From Bradyrhizobium sp. BR 10289 (lineage in GTDB: Bacteria > Pseudomonadota > Alphaproteobacteria > Rhizobiales > Xanthobacteraceae), in NCBI RefSeq assembly GCF_019455385.1, contig NZ_JACOFR010000026.1, positions 1 to 64,000 on the forward strand: 64,000 nucleotides of DNA. Reading direction: 5' to 3'. The notes beneath the pieces were generated by a model that saw only the letters and a program-made list of their open reading frames with translations, searched no databases and was not told the origin of the DNA. Of the stretch, positions 16,741-26,540 are shown one piece after another; position 1 is the first letter of the stretch; the number at the start of each line of letters is the position of its first letter. The position numbers were made by a program, and so were the translations under genes.

Positions 16741-17467
16741 GGCGCGCGCCCAGGAAGAATTCGATATTGCCGTCGCCGCCGGCAATCGAGGAGGGGAATA
16801 CATCGATCTCGGTGCAGCCGAGCGAGGCCGCAAAGGCCGCGATTTCGTCGCAGATCTCTCGATGTACCGCGGCATCGCGAATGATGCCCTTCTTGTTGTG
16901 CTTCCGCTCGGCTTCGAATTGCGGCTTGATCAGCGCCAGCAGGCTCATCGGCGCCGCCGCCAGTGACAGCGCCACGGGCAGCACCGTCTTCAGCGAGATG
17001 AAACTGACGTCGATGACGACGACGTCGGGCCGCGCCGGCAAGCGCTTTCCCTCGTAACTTCGGATGTCGGTCTCCTCCATCGACATGATTTTGGGATGCC
17101 CGCGCAGCGAGGGATGCAGCTGGCTGGTGCCGACGTCGATGGCGAACACGAGGCTCGCACCGTTCGCCAGCAGCACCTCCGTGAAGCCGCCGGTGGAGGC
17201 GCCGACATCGAGGCAGACATGGTCCTCGATCTCGATTGGGTAGCGCTCCAGCGCGCCGGCGAGCTTGACGCCGCCGCGCGAGACGTAGGGATGCGCCGGC
17301 TCGGCCTGGATCACCGCGTCCTCGGCGATCGTCTCCGAGGGCTTTGCGACCTGCTTGTCGTCGGCCCTGACGAGTCCCGCTTCGATAGCCGCACGCGCGC
17401 GGGCCCGGCTCTCGAACAGGCCGCGCTCGACCAGCAGAACATCCGCGCGCTTGCGGGCAGGGGACAT
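16733..17467 (-). CDS. tlyA: TlyA family rRNA (cytidine-2'-O)-methyltransferase
   Basis: A 244-residue protein. An S4 RNA-binding domain at residues 5-65 (KRADVLLVERGLFESRARARAAIEAGLV) is followed by an FtsJ-like methyltransferase domain with CLDVGASTGGFTEVLL and DVSFISLKTVLP. TlyA proteins methylate ribose in 16S/23S rRNA; some homologues are called haemolysins. It lies between a deoxyribosyltransferase-like gene (25 bases upstream) and the RNA methyltransferase gene it overlaps, so the genes are likely cotranscribed. Confidence 0.9.
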   Translation of the reverse strand: MSPARKRADVLLVERGLFESRARARAAIEAGLVRADDKQVAKPSETIAEDAVIQAEPAHPYVSRGGVKLAGALERYPIEIEDHVCLDVGASTGGFTEVLLANGASLVFAIDVGTSQLHPSLRGHPKIMSMEETDIRSYEGKRLPARPDVVVIDVSFISLKTVLPVALSLAAAPMSLLALIKPQFEAERKHNKKGIIRDAAVHREICDEIAAFAASLGCTEIDVFPSSIAGGDGNIEFFLGARRG

Positions 17468-17492
17468 CGTATCTCCGAAAGAGGAATAACGC

Positions 17493-18047
17493 TTATGTAG
17501 CGGTCAATCGCGCGGCCGCCATCCGGACGCAAGTCTCGAACGCGGTCAGATCGTGCCAGACGTCGATCGGCATCGCGGCCGGCGTCACCAGCGGGCAGCC
17601 GTGCAGCTCCAGCGCATGGATCATCATGAGGTTGTCGACCAGGCCAAAGTCCTCGACCGTCAGCCCGTGCGCATCGACCAGCCGCCCGTCCTCGGACGTG
17701 ACATTCATGAAGCGCGTGACGCGGTCCGCGTAAGTGGCGGGATCGTTGCAATAGGCCAGGCAAAACTTGCGGCGGCCGGCCATGTAGCCGAGCTCGTAGA
17801 CGGTGCCGGGATCGGCGCCCGCGCCGCGGAACGGCGTCAGGTTCGCGATGATGGCATCGGCCCCGTCCATCATTGCCTCGTTGGCGCAAAAGATCTGCCG
17901 CGAGGCGTCGGGCGCGGTGAGGTCGATCGTGTTGTCGAGCGGATAGAGACCGGTGAGACCATGCGCGGCACAGATCGCGGCCTTCTGCCGCCCGATCTCA
18001 ACCGCATCCGGCAGGAACACGTCAGGGCCTGCCAGATAGATTTTCAT
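17493..18047 (-). CDS. Nucleoside 2-deoxyribosyltransferase family protein
   Basis: A 184-residue protein from ATG 18047, where the family pattern begins (MKIYLAGPDVFLPDAVEIG). The phosphate/nucleoside pocket includes NLTPFRGAGADPGTVYELGYMAGRRK. It should transfer deoxyribose between bases or cleave nucleotides. The frame is open to 18086, but the extra residues are not conserved in character. Confidence 0.8.
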   Translation of the reverse strand: MKIYLAGPDVFLPDAVEIGRQKAAICAAHGLTGLYPLDNTIDLTAPDASRQIFCANEAMMDGADAIIANLTPFRGAGADPGTVYELGYMAGRRKFCLAYCNDPATYADRVTRFMNVTSEDGRLVDAHGLTVEDFGLVDNLMMIHALELHGCPLVTPAAMPIDVWHDLTAFETCVRMAAARLTAT

Positions 18048-18097
18048 GGGGGCACCGATCGAGGGAGCATCGAGTTGCGGCGGCATCGGCGGTGCAA

Positions 18098-18217
18098 CAC
18101 CTCTCCCATCGGGAGAGGTCGGCGCGAGGCGCCGGGTGAGGGTTACGCTCTCACGAGGAGCCTGAACCCCTCACCCGGATTGCTTGCGCAATCCGACCTC
18201 TCCCGATGGGAGAGGTG
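18098..18217. repeat. Palindromic intergenic repeat (RPE-like)
   Basis: A compound palindrome: ACCTCTCCCATCGGGAGAGGT at its left end is mirrored by ACCTCTCCCGATGGGAGAGGT at its right end, with CTCACCC arms between. It fills the gap between dxs and the deoxyribosyltransferase-like gene. The same kind of element recurs near 23887. Confidence 0.75.
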
Positions 18218-18241
18218 GGGTCCAGTGCCTGCCGCGACAGA

Positions 18242-20182
18242 TCAAGCCAGCTTGACCGTCTCGGCCTTGACGTCCTTGCCGAGCGCTTCGAACACCTTGG
18301 CGACGATGCCCTTGGCGTCGAGGCCGGCGCGGGCGTACATCGCTGCCGGCGTGTCGTGGTCTTGGAACACGTCGGGCAGCACCATCGAGCGGAACCTGAC
18401 CATGCCGGTGTCGAGCACGCCCTGATCGGTCAGGAACTGCGCGACATGCGAGCCGAAGCCGCCGATCGAGCCTTCCTCGATGGTGATCAGCACGTCGTGG
18501 TCACGCGCGAGCTTGAGCACCAGCTCGGTGTCGAGCGGCTTCATGAAGCGCGCGTCCGCAATCGAGGTCGAAAGGCCGTGGGCGGCGAGCTCGTCGGCCG
18601 CTTTCTCGCATTCGGCCAGACGCGTGCCGAAGGAGAGCAGGGCGATCTTGTTGCCCTGGCGGATCATGCGGCCCTTGCCGATCTCTAGCGGAACGCCGAC
18701 GTCGGGCATCTCGATGCCGCGGCCTTCGCCGCGCGGATAGCGCAGCGAGCTCGGACGGTCGTCGATCGCGACCTGGGTTGCCACCATGTGCACCAGCTCG
18801 GCCTCATCCGCCGCAGCCATGATCACCATGTTCGGCAGACAGCCGAGATAGGCGTTGTCGAACGAGCCAGCGTGGGTCGCGCCGTCGGCGCCGACGAGGC
18901 CGGCGCGATCGATGGCGAAGCGGACGGGCAGGCTCTGGATCGCGACGTCGTGCACGATCTGGTCGTAGCCGCGCTGCAGGAAGGTCGAGTAGATCGCACA
19001 GAACGGCTTATAGCCTTCGCTCGCAAGACCGGCGGCAAAGGTCACCGCGTGCTGCTCGGCGATACCGACGTCGAAGGTGCGGTCGGGGAAGGCCTTGTTG
19101 AAGATGTCGACGCCGGTGCCCGACGGCATCGCCGCGGTGATGGCGACGATCTTGTCGTCCTTCTGCGCTTCCTTGACGAGGCTCTGGCCGAACACGTTCT
19201 GATAGGCCGGCGCGTTCGGCTTGGCCTTGGCTTGCGTGCCGGTCGCGACGTCGAACTTGACGACGGCATGGTACTTGTCGGCGGACGCTTCCGCCGGGCC
19301 GTAGCCCTTGCCCTTCTGGGTCACGACATGGACCAGGATCGGGCCTTCCTCCATGTCACGCACGTTCTTCAGCACGGGCAGGAGGTGGTCGAGATTATGA
19401 CCGTCGATCGGGCCGACGTAATAGAAGCCGAGCTCCTCGAACAGCGTGCCGCCGTCCATCATGAAGCCGCGGGAATATTCCTCGACGCGGTTGGCGCGGT
19501 TGGCGAGGATCTTCGGCAGGCGCTTGTTGATCTGCTTGGCCGCATCACGCAGCGTGCGATAAGTCTTGCCGGAGTAGAGGCGCGACAGATAGGCGCTCAT
19601 GGCGCCGACCGGCGGCGCGATCGACATGTCATTGTCGTTGAGGATGACGATCAGGCGCGAATTCATCGCACCGGCGTTGTTCATGGCCTCATAGGCCATG
19701 CCCGCTGACATCGCGCCGTCACCGATCACGGCGATAACGTTGTTCTTGCCGCCGGAGAGGTCGCGCGCGACTGCCATGCCGAGACCGGCCGAAATCGAGG
19801 TCGAGGAATGCGCCGCGCCGAACGGATCGTAATCGCTCTCGCTGCGCTTGGTGAAACCGGACAGGCCGCCGCCGGTGCGCAGGGTGCGGATGCGGTCGCG
19901 GCGTCCGGTGAGGATCTTGTGCGGATAGGCCTGATGGCCGACGTCCCAGATCAGCCGGTCGCGCGGCGTGTCGAAGACGTAGTGGATCGCAGTGGTGAGC
20001 TCGACCACGCCGAGGCCTGCGCCGAAGTGACCGCCGGTCACCGAGACGGCATCGATGGTCTCCTGCCGCAGCTCGTCGGCCACCTGGCGAACCTGCTCGA
20101 CCTTGAGCTTGCGCAGGTCTTCCGGCGTCCGGATTGTGTCGAGAAGCGGCGTCTTACTGTATGCGTTCACGGCGATTTCCAA
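18242..20182 (-). CDS. dxs: 1-deoxy-D-xylulose-5-phosphate synthase
   Basis: A 646-residue thiamine-diphosphate enzyme that joins pyruvate and glyceraldehyde 3-phosphate, the first step of the MEP isoprenoid pathway. Motifs: VGHQAYPHKILTGRRD, the ThDP site GDGAMSAGMAYEAMNNAG, and the pyrimidine domain with DVGIAEQHAVTFAAG. The C-terminal domain contains EEGSIGGFGSHV. Full length. The order dxs then xseB then deacetylase matches other Bradyrhizobium relatives (from memory). Confidence 0.96.
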   Translation of the reverse strand: MEIAVNAYSKTPLLDTIRTPEDLRKLKVEQVRQVADELRQETIDAVSVTGGHFGAGLGVVELTTAIHYVFDTPRDRLIWDVGHQAYPHKILTGRRDRIRTLRTGGGLSGFTKRSESDYDPFGAAHSSTSISAGLGMAVARDLSGGKNNVIAVIGDGAMSAGMAYEAMNNAGAMNSRLIVILNDNDMSIAPPVGAMSAYLSRLYSGKTYRTLRDAAKQINKRLPKILANRANRVEEYSRGFMMDGGTLFEELGFYYVGPIDGHNLDHLLPVLKNVRDMEEGPILVHVVTQKGKGYGPAEASADKYHAVVKFDVATGTQAKAKPNAPAYQNVFGQSLVKEAQKDDKIVAITAAMPSGTGVDIFNKAFPDRTFDVGIAEQHAVTFAAGLASEGYKPFCAIYSTFLQRGYDQIVHDVAIQSLPVRFAIDRAGLVGADGATHAGSFDNAYLGCLPNMVIMAAADEAELVHMVATQVAIDDRPSSLRYPRGEGRGIEMPDVGVPLEIGKGRMIRQGNKIALLSFGTRLAECEKAADELAAHGLSTSIADARFMKPLDTELVLKLARDHDVLITIEEGSIGGFGSHVAQFLTDQGVLDTGMVRFRSMVLPDVFQDHDTPAAMYARAGLDAKGIVAKVFEALGKDVKAETVKLA

Positions 20183-20778
20183 TTTGTCAGCGCCGGAAGG
20201 TCATTCCGGTGCACGATGGGTTTGCACAATATCGGCGCAGCGCGAGTCCTCAAACCGTCGGAGCCACCTGCCTGGGGCCAAGCCTCTTCTTCAAGCTGAC
20301 AACCCCGTCTTCAAGCTTAGGTGAGCTTAAGTGCGCTCCGGTTCAGTCTCTGTGATCCCTGTCACTTAGATCGGCTTCGTCCGTCCCCAGCCAATTTCAT
20401 CAGCAGTTTGAAGCGCTTGTCGTTGGTAATCGGTCCCCACGTCAAGGCTAACAAAAAGCCACACTCCGTGCAGCTTTACACCAAAGCTTGGGCCAAAGCC
20501 AACCCGCTGGACCGATTACACGCATAGCAGTGCAACCTGCGGGCCAGAGTGGTTAACCTTGGTGCCGGCGAAGGGGTTCCACGCTTGCCCGGTTCCTCGG
20601 CAAGATTTTGGGCGGGAACGCGGCTTTTTCGGTGGGATTTGGCAGGGCGGGGAGGCGTCGCGCCAGAGTTCCATGACAGGGCCGCCGCCGCTTGCGCAGC
20701 TCCAGCAGAATCAGCGGCGTGCAATCATGAAAAAATGCAGGCAACCGATGCCTGGGGTGGGCGGCTTAGACCCGCGCC
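20183..20778. other. Gene-free region upstream of dxs
   Basis: About 600 bases with only short frames of 60-90 codons and no homology I recognise. It should contain the dxs promoter. ispA is often found near xseB and dxs in proteobacteria, but no trace of a prenyltransferase (DDxxD) is visible. Confidence 0.5.
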
Positions 20779-21030
20779 TTACTGGACGTCGAGCGGCGCG
20801 GTGCCGGTGGCCTGGCCGCTGGCGTCGGTGGTGATCTTGTCGACCCGCGCCTCGGCCTGGCGTAGCAATTCCTCGCAGCGGCGCTTCAAGGCTTCGCCGC
20901 GTTCGTAGATCGTGACGGATTCCTCGAGCGGCACCTTGCCGTCCTCGAGCCGCTTCACAATCGTCTCGAGCTCCTCGATCGCGCGCTCGAAGGTGAGCCT
21001 GGAGACGTCGACTTGGGTATTTTCGGCCAT
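20779..21030 (-). CDS. xseB: Exodeoxyribonuclease VII small subunit
   Basis: An 83-residue helical protein with the XseB signature: LTFERAIEELETIVKRLEDGKVPLEESVTIYERGEALK and the CEELLRQAE tail. It joins XseA to cut single-stranded DNA. The upstream deacetylase gene ends 75 bases away on the same strand. Confidence 0.95.
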   Translation of the reverse strand: MAENTQVDVSRLTFERAIEELETIVKRLEDGKVPLEESVTIYERGEALKRRCEELLRQAEARVDKITTDASGQATGTAPLDVQ

Positions 21031-21105
21031 ATCCGTTTCCGATTGCCCGATTCGCAGTCCCTGAAGAGAAGGCTGGTTTTGCGGGCTTAATGTGGCGGGG
21101 TCGGT

Positions 21106-22035
21106 CTAAGCGCCCATCAGGGCGCCGACATGCGCCGTAACAGATTCTTTCAAACCTTGCAGGTCGTAGCCGCCTTCGAGCACGGACACAACACGCCCGC
21201 CTGCGGACTTGTCGGCGAGGTCCATCAGCTTGCGCGTGACCCAGGTGTAGTCCTCCGCGCGCAAATTCAGCGAGGCCAGCGGATCGCGATAATGCGCGTC
21301 GAAGCCTGCGGAGATGATCAGCAGCTCGGGGCTGAATTTTTCGAGCTGCGGCAGGATCAGGTTCTCGAACGCGGAGCGGAATTCGGGACCGCCGTCCTCG
21401 GAGGCGAGCGGCGCGTTGACGATGGTGTCATGGTCGCCGCGCTCGCTCTTTGCGCCGGTGCCCGGAAACAGCGGCATCTGATGCGTCGAGCAGTACATCA
21501 CGGTCGGGTCGGACCAGAAGATGTCCTGGGTGCCGTTGCCGTGATGCACGTCGAAATCGACGATGGCGGCGCGCTTGATGCCGTATTTGCGCTGCGCATG
21601 GCGCGCGGCGATGGCGACATTGTCGAAGAAGCAGAAGCCCATCGGCTTGCCGATCTCGGCGTGATGGCCCGGCGGGCGCACCGCGACGAAGGCGTTGCGA
21701 TGCTCGCCGTTCATCACCGCCTCGGTCGCCGCGACCGCGCCGCCGACGCCGCGCATCACCGCTTCCCATGTACCCGGCGACATCGAGGTGTCGCCGTCGA
21801 TATAGATCTGGCCGCTGGTCGGCGCGATGTGGCGGAGCTCGGTCACGTAATGCTCGTTGTGGCACAGCGTCACGAGATCGAGATCGCCTTCCGGCGCCTG
21901 ATCACGCACCAGGTACTGAAAACGCTCGACCGACAACGCTTCCTCCACCGCGCGCAGGCGGTCCGGCCTTTCGGGATGTCCAGATGGCGTGACGTGGTCG
22001 AGGCAAGCCTTGTGGGAGAGGAGAAGCGTGCTCAT
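21106..22035 (-). CDS. Histone deacetylase family protein
   Basis: A 309-residue protein from ATG 22035 (MSTLLLSHKACLDH). It carries the zinc-dependent deacetylase signatures HPERPDRLRAVEEAL, RPPGHHAE, DFDVHHGNGTQDIFW and SAGFDAHYRDPLA, so the active-site His pair and metal ligands are present. Bacterial members act on acetylpolyamines or other acetylated small molecules. The frame is open 45 bases further upstream. Confidence 0.92.
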   Translation of the reverse strand: MSTLLLSHKACLDHVTPSGHPERPDRLRAVEEALSVERFQYLVRDQAPEGDLDLVTLCHNEHYVTELRHIAPTSGQIYIDGDTSMSPGTWEAVMRGVGGAVAATEAVMNGEHRNAFVAVRPPGHHAEIGKPMGFCFFDNVAIAARHAQRKYGIKRAAIVDFDVHHGNGTQDIFWSDPTVMYCSTHQMPLFPGTGAKSERGDHDTIVNAPLASEDGGPEFRSAFENLILPQLEKFSPELLIISAGFDAHYRDPLASLNLRAEDYTWVTRKLMDLADKSAGGRVVSVLEGGYDLQGLKESVTAHVGALMGA

Positions 22036-22163
22036 CAGGTCGGCCTCACGGGGTACGGGCGCTTGACGTCGTTGGCGCATCCGGCGTCAAAACGCAATGC
22101 AAATCCCAATCTATGCGTTCCCTAGGGAATGGCAAAGGCCCGCTGCGGCCCGTTTGATCCGGA

Positions 22164-23819
22164 TCAATTCACGCGCAGGATGCGGGTCGGCGGCAGCGGA
22201 CCGATCGGCCCGTGCGCCCTGAAGAAGGCGAACAGCGCGTCCGCGTCGTAGCCGCCATATCGTGCCGCCGAACCTTGTTTGGCGACAGTAAAGCCGTCGC
22301 CGCCGACGGCGAGGTAATCGTTGACGGTGACGCGGTAACCGCTGCCGGCTTCGATCGGCCTGCCGTTGAGCATCATCTTCTCGAGGGCGATGCGCTCGCC
22401 GAACGGCTTCGACGCATCCCAGGTGTAACTGAAGCCGTTCGAGACCTGGAGGATTCGCGGTCGCTTCGGATCGAGCCATTGCTGCTCCAGCATGTCCTTG
22501 AGCTGGTTGCCGGTCAGCGTCATGGTGACGAGGCGGTTGCGGAACGGCTGGCTCGCGAACAATTCGCCAAAGGACACCGCACCGTTCTCCTTCGGCACGA
22601 TGTCGGTGCGGATGCCGCCGGGATTGGTGAGCGCGATGACAGCGCTGCCATCCTTCGCGTCCTTGGTGGCGGCGAGCTGCGCATCGGCGATGACATCGCC
22701 GAGCGGGCTTTCGCCGGCCTCGTTCGGAACGCGTGACAGCGTCTGCGTCACCGATCCGGCCGGGCGGTTGGCGATCGGCGCGGACAGCTTGTCATAGGCG
22801 TCGATCAGCGCGGTCTGATCAGGGTCTTTCGCCAGCGAGGCGTTGGCGACGATGACGTTCTCGGCCCTGGCGCCGACGATGTCGCGGGTGACAGGATCGA
22901 GCTTGAGGTCGATCGCCGTGACCAGCGTGCCGTATCTGTCACCGCTGGTGACGAGCCGCCCGTCAACGTTGCAGACATAGGCACGATGCGTGTGGCCGCT
23001 GACCACGACGTCGACGGCGCGGTCGAACTTTTTGACGATGTCGACGATCGGCCCGGTAATGGCTGGGCATTCATTGTAGTCGCCCGAGGGCTCGCCGCCC
23101 TGGTGGATCAGCACCACGATCGCCTCGACGCCACGCGCCTTCAACTGCGGCACCAGCGCATTCACCGTCTCGGCTTCGTCGCGGAATTCGAGCCCGGCGA
23201 TGCCTGCGGGCGAAACGATGCCCGCTGTCTCCTTCAAGGTGAGGCCGATGAAGGCGACGGGGATGCCCTCGAACTCACGGATCTCGTAAGGCGGCAGCAC
23301 GCTCTTGCCGGTTGCGGTCTCCACGGTGGAGGCTGCGAGATAATGGTACTTGGCGCCCGTGAAGGGATGCGGTCCCTGGCAACCATCGACCGGATGGCAG
23401 CCGCCGTTCTGCATCCGCAAGAGCTCGGTCTTGCCCTCGTCGAATTCGTGATTGCCGACCGAGGTGATCGCGAGTCCCATCATCGAGAGCGCCTCGACCG
23501 AGGGCTCGTCGTGGAACATGGCCGACAGGAACGGGCTCGCGCCGATCAAATCGCCGGCGGCGACGAAGATGGTGTTCTTGTGCCCCTCGCGCAACTGCCT
23601 GACCAGCGTCGCCATGTATTCGGCGCCGCCCGCCGTGACCATGACCTTCCTGGTCTTGTCCTCGGGGTCATTGATCCGGATGCCGCCCGGCGGCGGCCGC
23701 AGATTGCCGTGGAAATCATTGATGGCGAGAATGCGCAACTCGACCGGCGCAGCGGTCTGGGCCGCGGCGGGCAGGGCGAGGGCAAGCGCGAATGCGGCAA
23801 GGATGGATCGGTATCGCAT
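22164..23819 (-). CDS. Bifunctional metallophosphatase / 5'-nucleotidase (exported)
   Basis: A 551-residue protein from ATG 23819, beginning a signal peptide (cut after PAAAQ). The calcineurin-like domain shows the metal motifs AINDFHGNL, GDLIGASP, GNHEFDEGKTEL and SGHTHRAYV. The C-terminal 5'-nucleotidase domain begins near residue 350 and includes LTNPGGIRTDI and YLAVGGDGF. It should dephosphorylate nucleotides in the periplasm to recover phosphate and nucleosides. Confidence 0.92.
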   Translation of the reverse strand: MRYRSILAAFALALALPAAAQTAAPVELRILAINDFHGNLRPPPGGIRINDPEDKTRKVMVTAGGAEYMATLVRQLREGHKNTIFVAAGDLIGASPFLSAMFHDEPSVEALSMMGLAITSVGNHEFDEGKTELLRMQNGGCHPVDGCQGPHPFTGAKYHYLAASTVETATGKSVLPPYEIREFEGIPVAFIGLTLKETAGIVSPAGIAGLEFRDEAETVNALVPQLKARGVEAIVVLIHQGGEPSGDYNECPAITGPIVDIVKKFDRAVDVVVSGHTHRAYVCNVDGRLVTSGDRYGTLVTAIDLKLDPVTRDIVGARAENVIVANASLAKDPDQTALIDAYDKLSAPIANRPAGSVTQTLSRVPNEAGESPLGDVIADAQLAATKDAKDGSAVIALTNPGGIRTDIVPKENGAVSFGELFASQPFRNRLVTMTLTGNQLKDMLEQQWLDPKRPRILQVSNGFSYTWDASKPFGERIALEKMMLNGRPIEAGSGYRVTVNDYLAVGGDGFTVAKQGSAARYGGYDADALFAFFRAHGPIGPLPPTRILRVN

Positions 23820-23886
23820 GGAACCAAGATTAGTCGTTCCGCGCGAAGATTTCACGAAGCATTGTCGTGAATGCGCCGCGATTCTT

Positions 23887-23938
23887 CCTTCTCCCCCTTG
23901 TGGGAGAAGGTGGCGCGAAGCGCCGGATGAGGGGTTCT
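23887..23938. repeat. Palindromic intergenic repeat (RPE-like)
   Basis: A hairpin CCTTCTCCCCCTTGTGGGAGAAGG at 23887-23910 is followed by a GGCGCGAAGCGCC hairpin, the same plan as the element at 18098-18217. It is one half of that compound palindrome. Confidence 0.6.
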
Positions 23939-23962
23939 ATCCACGAGGATACATGCGAGTCT

Positions 23963-24051
23963 CGTAGGGTGGGCAAAGCGAAGCGTGCCCACGTCTTTCG
24001 TTGTCGTCGAGAGATCGTGGGCACGGCGCAAGGCGCCTTTGCCCGCCTACG
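23963..24051. repeat. Inverted repeat element of a second family
   Basis: CGTAGGGTGGGCAAAG at its left end mirrors CTTTGCCCGCCTACG at its right end, with inner CGTGCCCACG and CGTGGGCACG arms. It sits between the nucleotidase and enoyl-CoA hydratase genes. Confidence 0.65.
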
Positions 24052-24076
24052 ATACCGAACTCGCAGCGCGAGCTCG

Positions 24077-24835
24077 CTACCGCTTCTTCCGGCTCGCAAA
24101 CGCCTTGAACGCCGCCACGGCATCGTCCGACTTCAACCGTTCGCCGAACAGATGGGCTTCCTGGTCGATGCGGCGGGTCAGCTCTTCCGGCGGGGTGCGC
24201 AGCAGCTTGCGCGAGGTCGCGACCGCCTCGGCGGGCAGCCGGCAGATCTCGCGGGCCACCTTGCGCGCCTCGACCTCGGTATGTCCCGGCGAGACCACGG
24301 TGTTGACGAAGCCGGCGGCATGCGCCTCGGCTGCGGTGAAGGTCCGTCCCATGATCAGCATGGCAAAGGCGCGCTGATAGCCCATCGTGTTCGGCATCAG
24401 CAGGCTTGCGGCACCGACCGGCACGAGCCCGAGATGGATGTAGGGCGCGGAGAAGGTCGCAGCGGTCGAAGCCAGCACGTAGTCGCAATGGAACAGCATC
24501 ACGGTGCCCATGCCGATCGAGGCGCCGTCGACGGCCGCGATGACTGGCTTGGTATTGAGGGCGAGCGAATAGAGAAACTTGGCGCCGTTCGACAGCGTCT
24601 CCGGGCGCGCCGTGTCGGCCTGGAGAAAATCGTCGATGTCGTCACCCGCGGTGAACACGCCGGAGCCGCCGGTGATGATCATGCAGCGGATATCGGGATT
24701 GTTCTGCGCGGTGTCGATCGCGCGGCTCATCTCCCGATACATGTCCTGCGTGATTGCGTTCTTCTTGCCGGGGCGGCGCAGGGTGATGACGCGCGTTCCA
24801 CGCTCTTCGGTGACGACGATATTGCCGTTCGGCAT
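24077..24835 (-). CDS. Enoyl-CoA hydratase/isomerase family protein
   Basis: A 252-residue crotonase-fold protein from ATG 24835 (MPNGNIVVTEERGTRVI). The oxyanion-hole loops are seen in FTAGDDIDDFL and AVDGASIGMGTVMLFHCDYVLAS. It probably acts on acyl-CoA substrates; the usual catalytic Glu pair is not obvious, so isomerase or other crotonase chemistry is possible. Confidence 0.85.
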   Translation of the reverse strand: MPNGNIVVTEERGTRVITLRRPGKKNAITQDMYREMSRAIDTAQNNPDIRCMIITGGSGVFTAGDDIDDFLQADTARPETLSNGAKFLYSLALNTKPVIAAVDGASIGMGTVMLFHCDYVLASTAATFSAPYIHLGLVPVGAASLLMPNTMGYQRAFAMLIMGRTFTAAEAHAAGFVNTVVSPGHTEVEARKVAREICRLPAEAVATSRKLLRTPPEELTRRIDQEAHLFGERLKSDDAVAAFKAFASRKKR

Positions 24836-25146
24836 AAAGACCCCCTGCGGTCGCCGTGACACCTGGCTTTGGCGAGTCTCGCAAGCGTCAGCCTACATCA
24901 TCTTGCAGGCGTGCCAATCCGCCCACGCGACCTTTTCGGCGACGATCCCGTGAAGAGGCGCATGACACCGCTGTCACGAGTCGCTTCCGTCCGGGAACCG
25001 CACCGCACCTGATCATGCCGCCCTGTATCGCTTCGCATAGGCAGTTGCGCATTGCAACAAATGGCTACAATGATTCATTTGAAAAACTAGTGGTTGTGAG
25101 GCACGATTGCACCTCATGGCGTTCCATTTGGCCGATTGCTCGATTG

Positions 25147-26397
25147 ATGATTGCCACGACGCGCATTGACGAATCCTCGCTGCACTATCGCGGCTGGCGC
25201 GTCGTGCTGGCCTGTTTCCTGATGGCCTTCTTCATGTTCGGCTTCGGCCTGTACGGCCAGGGCGTCTACCTCGCCGAGCTGCAGCGGGCCCATGGCTGGC
25301 CGGGCACGCTGGTCTCGGCGGCCAGCACGTTCTCGTTTCTCCTGACCTCCGTGCTCGTCATCTTCACCGACGATCTGCTCGCCCGCATGGGGCTGCGCTC
25401 GCTGATCCTGTGCGGCCTGTCGGCGCTTGGCGCATCGACGGTGCTGCTGGCGCTGATGCAGACGCCCTGGCAGCTCTATCTCGCCTATGCGCTGATGTCG
25501 ATCGGCTGGACCGGCATGGGCACGGTGGTCATCGCGACTTTGCTGAATTCCTGGTTCGAGCGGCGGCGCGGCCTCGCGCTCAGCCTCGCCTTCAACGGCG
25601 CGACCTGCGGCGGCATCGTGCTCGTGCCGCTGCTGCTGTCGGTGAGCGCCAGCATCGGTTTCCGTTCGGCGATGCTGGTGGCCACCCTGGCGATGCTGGT
25701 GCTGGTGCTGCCGGTGGTCGTGATCTTCATCGGCTGGCCGGCGCAGATGTCGCCGGCAGCGGGCGGACGCTTCACCGCCGACGGGCAGGCCGCGCGGACG
25801 TCGCGTCGGACACTGCTCTCCAACCCGGCGTTCTGGACCATGGTGCTGCCGATCGCGATCGCGCTGCTGGCGCAGATGGGATTCATCATCCACCAGGTGA
25901 CGTTTCTCGAACCGCTGATCGGGCGCGCCGCCGCAGGTCTTGCGGTCACCATCATGGCGGCGATGGCGGTGGTGGGGCGCCTCTCGCTCGGCCTGTTGGT
26001 CGACCGGCTCGATCCGAGGCTCGCCTGCGCCGTATCGATGACGAGCCAGGGGGCCGCGCTGTTCGTGCTGCTCCAGAGCACCAGCCCCACGGTGCTGCTT
26101 GCGTGCTGCGCCATCTACGGCTTCTCGATCGGCAACATGATCACGTTCCCGCCCCTGATCATCCAGCGCGAGATCGGCTTCGCCGCCTTCGCCGCCGCGA
26201 TGGGGTTGGGCACCTCGATCAGCGGCATCATCAGCGCCTTCGGCCCCGGTATTGTCGGCTTAGTGCGGAGCTTCACCGGCAGCTACACGACGGCATTCGC
26301 GCTGTGCGTGATGCTGGATTTGGTGGCGGCAAGCGTCGTGCTGTGGCGGCCGGGGAAGAGACTGGAAGATTCGCCCACACTATCACCGTCACCCTGA
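25147..26397 (+). CDS. MFS transporter
   Basis: A 416-residue membrane carrier with about 12 spans, starting at ATG 25147 (MIATTRIDESSLHYRGWRVV). Upstream open frame to 24856 has no coding character. The DDLLARMGLRSLIL segment occupies the loop between spans 2 and 3, and LGLLVDRLDPRLA the second-half counterpart. It resembles monocarboxylate/organic-anion carriers; substrate unproven. The 284 bases before it are AT-rich near 25055-25090, a likely promoter. Confidence 0.85.
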   Translation: MIATTRIDESSLHYRGWRVVLACFLMAFFMFGFGLYGQGVYLAELQRAHGWPGTLVSAASTFSFLLTSVLVIFTDDLLARMGLRSLILCGLSALGASTVLLALMQTPWQLYLAYALMSIGWTGMGTVVIATLLNSWFERRRGLALSLAFNGATCGGIVLVPLLLSVSASIGFRSAMLVATLAMLVLVLPVVVIFIGWPAQMSPAAGGRFTADGQAARTSRRTLLSNPAFWTMVLPIAIALLAQMGFIIHQVTFLEPLIGRAAAGLAVTIMAAMAVVGRLSLGLLVDRLDPRLACAVSMTSQGAALFVLLQSTSPTVLLACCAIYGFSIGNMITFPPLIIQREIGFAAFAAAMGLGTSISGIISAFGPGIVGLVRSFTGSYTTAFALCVMLDLVAASVVLWRPGKRLEDSPTLSPSP

Positions 26398-26530
26398 GGT
26401 GGCCGCTTCTTCGGCGGCCCTCGAAGGGCGACGGCCCGCCTGCATCTCGGCCGCTCATCCTTCGAGGCTCGCTCCGCGAGCATCTCCAGCGACAACCGCT
26501 TCGCGGTTGCGCGGGGATGACGGGATCGAC
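26393..26530. repeat. Intergenic repeat rich in nested palindromes
   Basis: Contains GGCCGCTTCTTCGGCGGCC, TCGCTCCGCGAGC and AACCGCTTCGCGGTT hairpins in series, ending GCGGGGATGACG. The pattern recurs as an unnamed dispersed repeat in bradyrhizobia (from memory). Confidence 0.5.
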
Positions 26531-26540
26531 ACCCGACCAG

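Noticed and set aside
20321..20724. Short frames in the gap between dxs and xseB
   Set aside because: No start signals, homology or codon pattern; overlapping frames on both strands of similar length indicate chance.
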